64,000 nucleotides of DNA from Streptomyces sp. P3 (GCA_016893485.2 JAFEKX020000001.1:434001-498000); one strand, 5' to 3'; counted from the first letter of the stretch, positions 28,729-38,628 are shown. Numbers and translations: made by a program. The notes: generated by a model not told the origin, from the sequence alone.

Positions 28729-30041
28729 TCACCACCCGGGGAACTTGGCGACGCTGGTCATGGTCTTCAACAGGTCCTCCTCGGTGCGCATGTCGAGCGC
28801 CGGCTTGACGCCGGTCCGCTCGCGCACGGCCTCGCCCAGGCGTCCGGCCAGAGCGTCGACGTCGTCGGTGAGACGGGGTCGTAGCCGACACGCAGGCGCA
28901 GTTCGTCGACCTCGCGTCCGCTCCGGACGATCTGGAAGACGCCCGCCACGGTCTCGGGCTGGTCCTCGACCGCCTGCCAGATGTCCCGCAGGACCACGGA
29001 ACGCCCCTGGACCACGGTCTCGTCGCCGCGCCGGCCGGCCACCCACATCCGGGCGTGGGTACGCCCGCAGCCGCAGCGGTCCCGGGACAGGCGGACGAGG
29101 TCCTCGCTGCGGTAACGGATCAGCGGCGCGGCCCGGTTGTCGAGGTCGGTGGCGACGAGTTCGCCGAGGTCGCCCTCCGCCGCGTCGCGCCAGCCGTGCT
29201 CGTCGACCTCGACGCACTCCGCGAAGACGGTGTCCTCCCAGAGGTGGAAGCCGTCGTGCTCGCGGCACTCCCAGGCGGTGCCGGTGTCGGCGGCGCTGGT
29301 GTACTCGTAGACGTCGATGCCCCAGTCCTCGCGAATCCGTTCGCGCATCTTCCGGCTGAGGGGCTGGCCGGCGCAGGAAGCGCCCTTGAGGGACGAGAAC
29401 GCCTCCTTGAGATCCGTCGTGCCGGCCAGGTGCTCCAGCTCGACCATCTGCGGATACATCATCTGCAGGTAGGCCGGGCGATAGGTGCGCAGGGCGTCGA
29501 CGACCTCGTCCATCTTTCCGAGCCAGGTGTCCACCTCGATGACGACCGCGCCGAGCGCCTGGTAGCCGGGGTCCATGAGGTTGCGGAAGGTGCCGGGCGG
29601 GCTCAGCACCCGATCCCCGGGCCGGAGGCCGAGTTCCCACAGGTCACGCACCTGTGCGGTGACCAGGGGTGGCGCTCCCTCCCAGATCTCGGCGAAGAAC
29701 TCGGGGTCGCCGGTGGTGCCCGAGCTGGAGGAGACGGAGGTCAGTTCCTCGGTCGGGACGCAGAGCAGCCCACCGAAGGGGTCACCGGTGCGGGTCCGGT
29801 GGGCGCGGACCATGTCCTTGGTGATGAACGGGATGCGTGCCCGGAAGTCGTCGAGGGTGCGGATGTCGCGCGGGTGGACCCCGTGCTCGTCCCACAGCGC
29901 CCGGTAGAAGGCGGAGTTGCCGTAGGCGTACTCGACGAGTTCGACCACCCGCTCTTCCTGCCGTGCCCGCAACCGGTCACGGGACATGGTCTCCACCTGT
30001 GGCTCGAAGTACCTGTCCCCGGTGACCCTGTCTCCGACCAT
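28729..30041 (-). CDS. PaaK-like phenylacetate-CoA ligase family protein
   Basis: About 437 residues. The nucleotide loop is SVSSSSGTTGDPEFFAEIWE. Further motifs are IDVYEYTSAADTGTAWECRE, LVATDLDNRAAPLIRYRSED and the Cys turn DRCGCGRTHARMWVAGRRGD, all typical of the PaaK/coenzyme F390 synthetase branch of AMP-forming ligases. A base is missing near 28875; the repaired C-terminus ends TMTSVAKFPGW. It likely activates the acid entering the pathway. The chosen ATG (MVGDRVTGDRYFEPQ) follows GAGGCGCC. First gene of the seven-gene minus operon. Confidence 0.88.
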
Positions 30042-30144
30042 GGCGCCTCCTCGCGGCTCAGCTGCCCAGATCTTCCAGCTATCAGCGCAATCAGTCAACT
30101 AATTGGACGGAATACCGGGAAAGTCTCGCACTCGCCCGATCTAT

Positions 30145-30156
30145 ATAGTTAACTAT
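30145..30156. promoter_or_regulatory. Palindromic operator ATAGTTAACTAT
   Basis: A perfect 12-bp palindrome within the AT-rich stretch CTATATAGTTAACTATTAGC, in the 309-bp divergent region between the PaaK-like ligase and the amidohydrolase. A second element, TCAGTCAACTAATTGG, lies about 55 bp to the left. These fit the shared TAGYTAAC motif of the island. Confidence 0.6.
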
Positions 30157-30186
30157 TAGCACTCATTGGCCTCTCGGGAGGGTGAT

Positions 30187-30327
30187 GTGAAGATCATCGA
30201 CTGGACCGCCGTCGACGCGGGCCGACACCCGCACGGCCAAGCACCGCGCGGGCATGCAGACCTCCACCTCCACCCCTCCCGGACTTCCGTCCGCCCGCCG
30301 ATACGATTAAAATCGCTTACTGATTAA
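30187..30327 (+). CDS. Possible small ORF, 46 aa
   Basis: GTG start with a well-spaced GGGAGG site and the operator/promoter element 30 bp upstream. The product would be MKIIDWTAVDAGRHPHGQAP and so on, Pro/His/Arg-rich, with no recognised domain. It ends 23 nt before the amidohydrolase ATG. It could be a leader peptide, a decayed first gene of the operon, or chance; the strong initiation signals are the main reason to list it. Confidence 0.3.
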   Translation: MKIIDWTAVDAGRHPHGQAPRGHADLHLHPSRTSVRPPIRLKSLTD

Positions 30328-30350
30328 ATCCATTGACCCGAAGGAGCGTC

Positions 30351-31429
30351 ATGACGAAGATCTGGGTCAACTCCGGGGACTCCCACGTGATGGAGCCCGA
30401 CGACCTGTGGACACAGGCACTGCCGCCACGCCTCGCCGACCGGGCGCCGCGCAGTGAGCGCGGCGACAAGTACGAGGTGCTGTACATCGACGGCGAGCGC
30501 ATCGACCGCCAGCTCAACGACTTCATGGACGCCATGCGGCCACCGGGCGCCCAGGACCTCCAGGTCCGGCTGAAGGACCTGGACCAGGAGGGCGTGTGGG
30601 GCCAACTGGCCTTCCCTCCATGGGGTTCTGGCTGGTGTCGATCACCGAGCGGGAACTCGCCCGCGAGACCGTACGGGCCTGGAACGACTGGGCGCACTCC
30701 GAGATCCTCGGGAAGCAGCAGCGCATCATCACTCCCGCCTGTGTGTCGACCGCCGACGTCGAGGACGCGGTCGCCGAGGTCGAGCGCGTGGCGGAGCTGG
30801 GCTTCCAGTCCGTCTTCCTGCCGTGCCAGACCCGGCCCGGCGAGGAGTACGCCCTCGACCGCTGGGAACCGCTGTGGACGGCGGCCGAACGGGCCGGACT
30901 GACCCTGGGCTTCCACATCGGCACGGGCGGCGAGAACGTCGTCTTCCGCGGACCCGGCGGCGCCGTCGTCAACTACATGGAGACCACGTACCCGGGCATG
31001 CGCGTCGTGTCCCACATGGTCGCGGGCGGCGCCCTGGACCGGCACCCCGACCTGAAGATCCTCATCGCGGAGGGCGGCGCGGGCTGGGTGCCGGCCATCG
31101 GCGACCGGATGGACGAGGCCTACCGTCAGCACGGCATGTTCGTCCGGCCGAAGCTCAGCCGGCTGCCCAGCGAGATCATCAGGCAGCAGGTGTACGCCTC
31201 CTTCCAGCACGACAAGAGCTCCGTGGAGATCGTCGAGTCGACGGGCTACCGCAACGTGATGTGGGGCGACGACTACCCGCACCTCGAAGGCACCTACGGC
31301 CACACGCAGTCCACCCTGCACGAGCTGTTCGACGGCGTCTCCGCGGACGTCCGCGAGCGGGTCACCCGAGGCACCTTCGACGAGCTGTTCCGGCTGCCCG
31401 AGCGGACTCCCCAGGAGGCGGCGGTCTGA
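30351..31429 (+). CDS. Amidohydrolase-2 family metal-dependent hydrolase
   Basis: About 359 residues. The metal-site start is SGDSHVMEPDDLW (D-x-H variant), then FHIGTGGENVVF around residue 185, MVAGGALDRHPDLKILIAEG and NVMWGDDYPHLEGTYGHTQ with the C-terminal metal/catalytic Asp. The family includes ring-fission decarboxylases and C-C or C-N hydrolases. A base is missing near 30617. The start ATG has GAAGGAG. Proteins of this type often sit beside LLM oxidoreductases in actinobacterial catabolic clusters, as here. First conserved gene of a four-gene plus operon. Confidence 0.85.
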
Positions 31430-31443
31430 GCGGCGACACCCCG

Positions 31444-33860
31444 ATGAGCAGTCCGCCGTATCCCGAGGATCTGGAACGGCCGGGCCTCGTGCGCACCGGT
31501 CGGTCGACCTTCGTCCGGCCCGTCCGGCCGGAGGACGCCGACCGCCTGGTCGCCTTCGTCGGCGGCCTGTCCAGGGCGACCCTGGCCTACCGCTCGCTCG
31601 GCCCGGTGGTCCGCGCCCGCGACGACGTGATCCGGCGCGGCGCCCGCGTGGACTACCTGAACGAGCTGGCGCTCGTCGCGCTGGCCGGCGACGAGATCGC
31701 GGGCCTGGTGCGCTACGTCCGTGATCCCGAGGAGCCGGAACACGCGGAGGTCACCTTCACCATCCGCGACGACCACCAGAGCGAGGGGTTCGGCAGGCTG
31801 CTCCTGGAGCACATCGCCGCCGCCGCGCGTGCCCGGGGCATCCGGGTCCTGGAAGCCGACGTCCTCGCCGACAACACCCGCATGATCAACGTGTTCCTCG
31901 GCTCCGGCTTCCGCGTCGAGTCCGGGCCGCCCGGTCAGATCGTCCACTTCGAGATCGCCGTCGACCCGCAGGCCCAGGCCGTCGCCCGCGCCGAACGCCG
32001 CGAGCACACGGCCGTACGACGTTCCCTGCGACCGCTGCTCGAACCCCGCTCGGTCGCGGTGATCGGCGCGAACCGCGGCCCCTTGACGATCGGCCACGAG
32101 ATCGTCGCCAACCTGCTGCGGGGCGGATTCCGCGGCAGCGTCTTCCCGGTGAATCCACGGGCCGAGCGGATCGCCGGCGCACGGTCGTATCCGAACGTCC
32201 GCGAGCTTCCCGAGGTCCCGGACCTGGCCCTGGTCGCCGTGCGGGCCGAGGCCGTACCCGACGTCGTACGGGAGTGTGCGGAGGCCGGCGTCAAAGCCGT
32301 GGTCGTCGTGTCGACGGGCTTCGGGAAACGGGAGCCCAAGGCCGCGCCACCGAACTGGAGTTGGCCCGCTTCGCCCGCGCCTCCGGGATGCGGCTGGTGG
32401 GCCCGAACTGCATGGGCGTGGTCAACACCACGCCCGCGGCCCGGCTGGCCGCGACCTTCTCTCCCGCGCTGCCGCTGCCGGGCCGGGTCGCGATGTCCAG
32501 TCAGTCCGGACCCCTCGGGCTCGCGGTGCTCGACTTCGCCCGGCGGCTGCGGCTCGGCTTCTCCGGGTTCGTGTCGGTGGGCCACGCCGTGGACGTCTCC
32601 ACCAACGACCTCCTTCAGTGGTGGGAGGAGGATCCCGAGACCTCGGTGGTCCTGCTGCATGTCGAGACCTTCGGCAATCCGCGCCGTTTCGCCCGCACGG
32701 CACGCCGGGTCGCGCCGCGCAAGCCGATCGTCGCGGTGCACCCGGGACACGCGGACGCGGCGGTCGACTCGCTCTTCGCCCAGTCCGGCGTCATCCGCAC
32801 CCGCAGCCTCCAGGAACTCTTCGACGTGGCACTCCTGTTGGCGCACCAGCCGCCCCCGCCGGGCAACCGGGTCGCCGTGATCACCAACGCGGGCGGCCCC
32901 GCCGCGCTGACCGTCGGAGCGTGCGAGGCGAGCGGCCTGCGGGTGCCCGGACTCGGAGCGCGCGTACGACACGCCCTGCGTACGGCGCTCTCGCCCCGCG
33001 CGGACGTCACCAACCCGATCGACCTCACCCCCATGGCCACCGCCGCGCACTACCGCCAGGCCCTGGACACCGTCCTGGCCGACGACGGCATCGACGCCGC
33101 CGTGGTCCTCTTCATGCCGCCGCTGGCCGACAAGCCCGACGAGGTGGCGGCCGCGATCCTCGACGCGGCCGAGGCCGCGCCGGAGAAGCCCGTGGTGGCG
33201 AGTTTCCTGGGCGGTGCGGGCGTCGCCGATCTCCTGCACCGGGGCGACCTCGTCGTACCGACCTACGCGTTTCCCGAGTCCGCGGCGGCCTCGCTCGGTC
33301 ACGCGGCGGCGTACCAGGCGTGGCGCAGCACCCCCGCGGGAGTCGTACCGGACCTCCCGGAGGTCGACACGGACCGAGGCCGCTCGCTGATCGCCGGGTG
33401 CGCTCCCGGAGCCGTACCGCCGCAGCTCGCCGCCGAGTTGCTGGATTCGTACGGCATCTCCGTACGGGACACACACGCGCCGGGCCCTGACGCGTTCCTC
33501 TCCGTGCGCGCGGACCCGGTCTTCGGCCCGGTGATCGCGTTCGGTCTCACCGGCGACTACGCCGACTTCATGGCCGACGTCGCCCACCGGATCACCCCGC
33601 TCAGCGACCGCGACGCCCGGGAGATGATCCGCTCGCTACGGGCCGCCCCGCTGCTGGACGGCCGGGTGGGCGGCCCCGGCGTGGACCTGGCCGCCCTTGA
33701 GGAGACCGTCCTGCGGATCTCCGCGATGGTCGAGGACCTGCCCGAGATCGAGTCGATGGAACTGCGCCCGGTACGACTCCTGCCTCCCGGGGACGGCATC
33801 GCCGTCGCCCGCGCCACGATCCGACTCGCCGACGCCCCAAGGAGAGGTGGCCCCTCATGA
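31444..33860 (+). CDS. GNAT acetyltransferase fused to NDP-forming CoA-ligase domains, ATP-grasp truncated
   Basis: About 805 residues. Domains in order: GNAT (residues 20-165, with DDHQSEGFGRLLLEHIAAAA), CoA-binding Rossmann (about 195-290, RSVAVIGANRGPLTIGHEIV), succinyl-CoA-ligase-like (about 300-620, GPNCMGVVNTTP and MSSQSGPLGLAVLD), and an ATP-grasp end (about 655-800). This last part passes from LLDSYGISVRDTHAPGP directly to FLSVRADPVFGPVIAFGLTG, so roughly 90 residues carrying the ATP-binding lobe found in homologues seem to be missing without a frame break. A base is missing near 32340. Full-length relatives (Pat-type) acetylate and silence acyl-CoA synthetases, so this protein may control the ligases of the island by lysine acetylation. 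Its CoA-ligase half is probably sensory. Confidence 0.82.
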
Positions 33861-34827
33861 ACGTCGGCATCTACTTCGACATGCGCAATCCCCGCCCTGG
33901 CGACAGAGTTGGTCGCGCGTCTACGGATTCGCCCTGGAGATGTGCGAGGAGGCGGACCGGCTCGGCCTCGACTCGGTGTGGTTCTCCGAACACCACGGCT
34001 TCGAGGACGGATACCTCCCCAGCCGCTCACCATGGCCGCCGCGGCCGCCGCCCGCACGAGCAGGATCCGGCTGGGCACCGCGGTCGTCCCCGCGCCCCTG
34101 CACGCGGCCCCCGAGCTCGCCGAACAGGCCGCGATCGTCGACATCATCAGCGACGGCCGCCTGGACCTCGGCCTCGGCACCGGCTACCGCGTACCCGAGT
34201 ACCGGCTCTACGGCGCCGATCTCGCCCGGCGCTACTCCACGACCGACCAGCGGGTGCGGGAGATCCGCGGCCTGTGGTCCGAGTCCCTGGTCACCCCGGA
34301 CCTGTCCAGGACCCGCTGCCGATCTGGCTCGGCTACCAGGGACCGCAGGGCGCGCGCCGGGCCGGGCGGCTGGGCACCGGGCTGCTCTCTCTCAACCCGG
34401 CTCTGCTGACGCCGTACCGGGACGGGCTGGCCGAGAGCGGCTACGACGTGTCGGCGGCCCGGATGCAGGGCTCGTTCACGACGTTCGTCACCGAAGATCC
34501 CGACGGCGACTGGCCGGTGGTGCGCAAACACCTCGCGTACCAGTGGGACAGCTACCGCCGGTACATGGTCGAGGGGACCGACCAACCGGCCCCCGCCCCA
34601 TCGACCCCGAGAAGTGGCGGGAGACGGGACTGAGGGCGGCCGGTGTCGGTCAGTTCCTCCACGGCACCCCGCAGGACATCGCCGACGCCGTCAAGGCGTA
34701 CGTGACCGGGTTGCCCGTGGAAGGGGTGTTCCTGTGGGCCTCGCTGGCCGGGATGCCCGAGGAGATGGTCGCCCGCCAGGTCCAGCTGATCGCCGGGAAG
34801 CTGCGACCGCTGCTTGCCGATGTCTGA
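33857..34827 (+). CDS. LLM-class flavin oxidoreductase (2)
   Basis: About 323 residues rebuilt over four breaks (near 33900, 34025, 34305 and 34597). It starts MNVGIYFDMRNP and has LGLDSVWFSEHHGFEDGYLP, TSRIRLGTAVVPAPLHAAPE, ISDGRLDLGLGTGYRVPEYR, LPIWLGYQGPQGARRAGRLG and LPVEGVFLWASLAGMPEEMV. The SEHHG motif and the RLGTAV strand place it in the bacterial luciferase superfamily. ATGA overlap with the GNAT-ligase gene. Monooxygenase or F420-linked dehydrogenase of a pathway intermediate; the cofactor cannot be fixed from sequence. Confidence 0.83.
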
Positions 34828-34856
34828 TCCAGGTGTCCGATCCGAGGAGAACCAGC

Positions 34857-35398
34857 GTGACGAGTGCGACTGATGGGGCCAGCACGCCGACGGGGTCCTG
34901 GGCGGGCGCGGACTTCCAGGATCCGCCCCGCACCCCCGGCGGCGTGGCGCTGTGCGGCGCGTGCCGTGTCGCCGGTTCCTGCCGGCTGGGCGTCGAGGGC
35001 GAACGGCTCGACCGGGACGGCGTGGCGGTGTTCGAACTCACCTGCCCCCGCGACCAGGAGGGCGGCCCGAATGTCGCGCACGGCGGCTGGACCGCAGCCG
35101 TACTGGACGACTGTCTCGGCCATCTCCCCTGCTGCACCGCGTGTTGAGCGTCACGGCGGAGCTGAGCGTGAGCTTCGTGAAGCCGGTCCCGGTGGAACGG
35201 CCGCTGGAGGTGCGGGCGCGGGTCGAGCGCCGGGAGGGCCGCCGCTGGTACATCGCGGGCGAGATGGTCCTGCTGCCGACCCGCGCCGTCCTGGCCCGGG
35301 TCTCCGGGATCTGGGTGAGCCGCGACCAGGGCCACTTCGCGCGGCATGAGGCGTGGCTGGCCGCGCAGGAGGCCAGGGGCGAAGGCGCGGGTCAGTAG
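34857..35398 (+). CDS. PaaI-like hot-dog thioesterase
   Basis: About 180 residues. NVAHGGWTAAVLDDCLGHL is the hot-dog thioesterase core (HGG with a following Asp), then SVTAELSVSFVKPVPVERPL and RRWYIAGEMVLLPTRAVLAR. An N-terminal CGACRVAGSCRLG segment is unusual for the family and could bind a metal. A base is missing near 35132. The GTG start is preceded by GAGGAG. It would release free acids or recycle CoA. It ends with a 7-bp overlap with the convergent ACAD. Confidence 0.83.
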
Positions 35399-36542
35399 GA
35401 CCGCAGCCCCATGCTCCGGGCGATCCCGTTGCGCTGGATCTGGCTGGTTCCCCGGAGATCGTGGCCACGATGGACTCCCGGTAGCGGAAGCTCATCACGC
35501 TCTCGGTCGAGAAACCGTGCCCGGCACAGACCTGCATCCCGAGCCGGGCGGCGGCCACATAGGTCTCCGAACCCTTGAGCTTGGCCATCGAGCCCTCCCG
35601 CGTGCACGGCTTGCCCTGGGCGAGCAGCCAGGCGGCGCGGTAGGCGAGCAGCCGGGCGGAGTCGATCTCGGTCTGCAGGTCGGCCATGGCGTGAGCGAGG
35701 GCCTGGAAGTTCCCGACCGGACGGCCGAAGGCGTGCCGGGTGCGCGCATACTCCAGCATCTCGTCCAACGTGGCCTGCGCGGCGCCCAGATATCCGCCGG
35801 TGATGATCACCTTCTCCAGCTCGATGTTGGAGAGCATGACCTTCCAGCCCTCGTCGCGCGGTCCGACGAGGTTCTCCTTCGGGACCAGGGCGTCGTTGAA
35901 GAAGACCTCGTTGGTGCCGAGGATGTGCCGGGCCAGTGTCGGCGTCCTGCGCACCTCGACGCCGGCCGTCGCGGGGTCGACGAGCAGCAGGCTGATGCCA
36001 CCGTGCTTGGGTTCGCGGGGTCCGGTGCGCACGTAGGTCGCGATGGTCGTGTCGGGCAGGCCGCCGCCCGTGCACCACGCCTTCTGCCCGCGCACGAGGA
36101 AGTGGTCGCCGTGGTCCACGGCGGTGGTGCGCAGGGCGGCGGCGTCGGACCCGCTGTCCGGTTCGCTGAGGCCGACGGCGAGGCGGTGGCGTCCGGTCAT
36201 CACCTGCTCACGGATGAAGTCACGCTGCGCCTCGCTGCCCCACCGGAACACGGTGATGCCCGGGATGAGCACGCCGATGTAGCACATGGCGACGTCGAAA
36301 CTCGCCCGACCCAACTCCTCGGCGATCAGGATGAGTTCGAGCGGGCCACCGCCGTCGCCGCCCTCCTCCTCGCCGAACGGGAGGGAGAACCACCCCAGAT
36401 CGGCCATACCGCGGAACAACTCGGGCGGCACGACGCCCTCCTCGTCCCACCGCTTCGCCTTCTCGGCCGGGCACACGTCGGCGACGAACTGTCGTGCCGT
36501 CGCGCGCAAGAGTTCCTGCTCGTCCGTCAGCCCGAAGTCCAC
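35392..36542 (-). CDS. Acyl-CoA dehydrogenase (homomeric type, 3)
   Basis: About 383 residues: FGLTDEQELLRATARQFVAD, FSLPFGEEEGGDGGGPLELI, VGLSEPDSGSDAAALRTTAV, HILGTNEVFFNDALVPKENL, FGRPVGNFQALAHAMADLQT and, after repair near 35450, VATISGGTSQIQRNGIARSM. Gly stands at the YEGTS Glu position. I prefer the second GTG (VDFGLTDEQ), 6 nt from GAGGAG; another GTG two codons upstream touches that site. Alone on the minus strand, it closes the catabolic island, with the last AT-rich element just upstream. Confidence 0.88.
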
Positions 36543-36574
36543 GGCCACTCCTCACCCACACCAGGCTAATCATC

Positions 36575-36597
36575 TATCTAATTATTCTATGTTAGCG
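36575..36597. promoter_or_regulatory. AT-rich promoter/operator at the island edge
   Basis: CATCTATCTAATTATTCTATG, flanked by GGCTAAT on one side and GTTAGC on the other, forms a loose inverted repeat 30-60 bp upstream of the last ACAD. It matches the TTAG/TAAC/TATAG elements upstream of the other island operons; no copy is seen further right in the window. Confidence 0.45.
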
Positions 36598-36884
36598 GAT
36601 GGTGGGGTCGGTAGGAATGCCTGCGGATCGGCGGCGCACCCGTGTACATCAGTCGCGCAGACCTGTGGCTCACCGCGCCCGCCCGTCACTGAACCGGGCT
36701 GCGGCCTCGCGTACGCAGTCGGCCGGATTTCAACTGTGCCGTTCGTGCCGCTCGCGTATCAATGGGGAGCGCACGATCCGACGGACCGTCAGATTCGATC
36801 CCCGCAGTGTGCCCGCACCCACTCGGCCCGGGGTCGCCATCCCACACATGGCACTCCCACCACTGGGAAGGGAACACGATCCCC
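36598..36884. other. Intergenic region without recognised gene
   Basis: Continuous reading frames exist but none shows a ribosome binding site plus a recognisable domain. It contains the promoter region of the secreted protein that starts at 36885 and marks the change from the catabolic island to unrelated genes. Confidence 0.5.
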
Positions 36885-37361
36885 ATGAAACGATTAACCA
36901 CAGGTGCGGCACTCGCGACCGGGGTCATCGCCGCCACGACGCTCGCACTCGCGCCCACCGCGTCAGCCGCCGTCACCCCAGCTCCGCCGGCATCACCGCC
37001 TCCTGCGGCATCTTCGGCGGCGGCGCGGCCACACTGACCGCCACGCAGACCAGCAGCACGTCGGCCACCATCACCCTCAACTCCACGGCCATCACCACAC
37101 CGCTCGCCCTGTCCGCGAACTCCATCAACTCAACCCTCACCATGACCAACTCCACCGGCGCCAGCCGGGTCTTCAGCGGCACCGTGAACCCGGCCATACC
37201 CGCAGGCGGCGCCGTCACCGTCGGCCCGCTTCCCGGCACCGTGGTCCGTCGGCGACAAGCTCGACTTCTACAAGGGCTCGCTGAAGATGGTCATCTTCGG
37301 CATCACCGTCACCTGTACATCGAGCGCGGCCCAGTCACCCGGACCCTTCGTCTTCAGCTGA
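36885..37361 (+). CDS. Small secreted protein with signal peptide
   Basis: About 158 residues. MKRLTTGAALATGVIAATTL continues to APTASAA, a Sec signal peptide with cleavage after ASA. The mature part is Thr/Ser-rich, with GITASCGIFGGGAATLTATQ, STLTMTNSTGASRVFSGTVN and FGITVTCTSSAAQS; two Cys could form one disulfide. Two opposite breaks lie near 36985 and 37248. No domain is recognised; the beta-rich composition suggests a small extracellular or wall-associated protein. Confidence 0.65.
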
Positions 37362-38152
37362 GCCAGCCATGAGTGAGTGACTCGTTCCGGATGCCGCAGG
37401 AACTGACGGACCTGATGGCCTGCCACGTTCTTGCGGCATCTCCACCGCCCTCCCCGAGCCGCCGCATTCGCGCCTGCGGACAATCGAACTGGGCATCGTG
37501 GATCTCCGGGGCGATGCGCACCCGCTCCTCGGCGGCGCCGACCCCGGCCAGAGCGAGGTGCACCGACTCGCCAAGCACGGCCCGCCACTCGAACGCGGCG
37601 ATGTAGGCGCGCCGGGCACGGACGTACTCGCCGCACGCCCAGCCCGTCCGGCAAGCGCCCCACGGCGAGCGGAGCGAGCCAGGACCCTCGGGCGCCGGGG
37701 CCGCCGTAGCCCCGCTGCCACGCGGGAATCCACAGCACGACACAGCCGGCGACACAGATCACTGTCGTCGCGGCGCCCATACGCAGGCCACGCACCGTGA
37801 AGATGAACAGGGCGAGGTCCCCGTCCCGCTCCTGTCCCCAGACCTGTCCGAGGTACTGCACGCGGAACCCGGCTATCGCCAGGGCCGCGACGAGCACCTG
37901 CCGACGGCGGCGCCACACCAGGGGCAGCACCAGGGCGATGTACAAGCCCGCCTGCACCCAGACCGGCTGCCACCCGGGCTCGGGGCGGATCACCGGGGGC
38001 AGGGCAACCAGCACGGCCGACAGAGGGCCCGGCAGCGGGTCCGGCAGCCGTGGATATCCGCGCCGCAGGCGGGACAAGGTCTCGGTCAGCTGTCGCACCG
38101 CCTCGCGCCACGGCCAGGACCCGGTCGCCCACAGCGTCCTGGCGGGCGTCAC
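37354..38152 (-). pseudogene. Remnant of a NarL-type sensor histidine kinase
   Basis: The N-terminal sensor part has several hydrophobic segments (VWVQAGLYIALVLPLVWRRR, TTVICVAGCVVLWIPAW). After a break near 37675 it reads VRARRAYIAAFEWRAVLGES and EERVRIAPEIHDA, which matches the start of a HisKA_3 dimerisation helix (normally RIAREIHDVVAH). The rest of the kinase, including the ATPase domain, is gone and the frame ends in unrelated sequence. No response regulator adjoins it. A complete kinase of the same class is encoded at 41146. Confidence 0.6.
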
Positions 38153-38179
38153 GGGGTCCTACGGCAGTCGTACAGACAC

Positions 38180-38628
38180 CGGCCGGGAAACGACCGGGGT
38201 GTTCACGGGCGATCCTCCCCGGCTCACGCCGGACCCACGACGCGTCGCGATCGAGCTCAACCCGGTACTCGCGGCACGGCTGTTGGTCACCCGGCGCCAC
38301 ACGCGCCTGACCGTGACACGCGGTTCGGCCCGCCGAGCTGACCGCGACGGTGGGCGAACCGACCGGAGCGGTGGTCTCCGGACTGCCGTGGACGGTCATG
38401 CCGCCGAAACGGCGCGAGCACACGCTGGACGCCGTAGCCGAAGTCCTCAACCCGGCGGCCGGTGCCCCACCTTCCTCTCCCTCCACGTGACTTGGGCACC
38501 GCCCGCCACCTCGCCGCCCGCCACCTCGCCTGCCGCTTCCACCGGCTGGAGCGCTCGAAGGCGGTGTGGGTGGACCCCGCGCCGGCGCCGGTGTCACGGT
38601 GGCTGAACACAGTCCGACAGCATGAACA
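38180..38628 (+). pseudogene. Remnant of a phospholipid-N-methyltransferase-like protein
   Basis: Three fragments in order recall SAM-dependent phosphatidylethanolamine-methyltransferase-like proteins: TGVFTGDPPRLTPDPRRVAI with ELNPVLAARL (SAM-binding region), VVSGLPWTVMPPKRREHTLD with AVAEVLNPAAGA, and RSKAVWVDPAPAPVSRWL (normally VWRNLPPAxVYR). The GxGxG start is lost and frames change between the fragments. Called from motif memory; it may be a frame-shifted but real gene, though its N-terminus is missing. Confidence 0.45.

Noticed and set aside
29055-30152. Plus-strand open frame of 365 codons
   Set aside because: Shadow of the PaaK-like ligase on the opposite strand; no ribosome binding site and no similarity.
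30301-30327. AT-rich stretch with ATTAAAATCGCTTACTGATTAA as a further operator
   Set aside because: Lacks the TAGYTAAC core of the other sites.
1-36600. Reading the island as a standard cholesterol/KstR regulon
   Set aside because: No KstD, Kst regulator, Hsa ring-cleavage, KshA/B or Mce genes and no KstR-type operator; only side-chain-type enzymes are shared.
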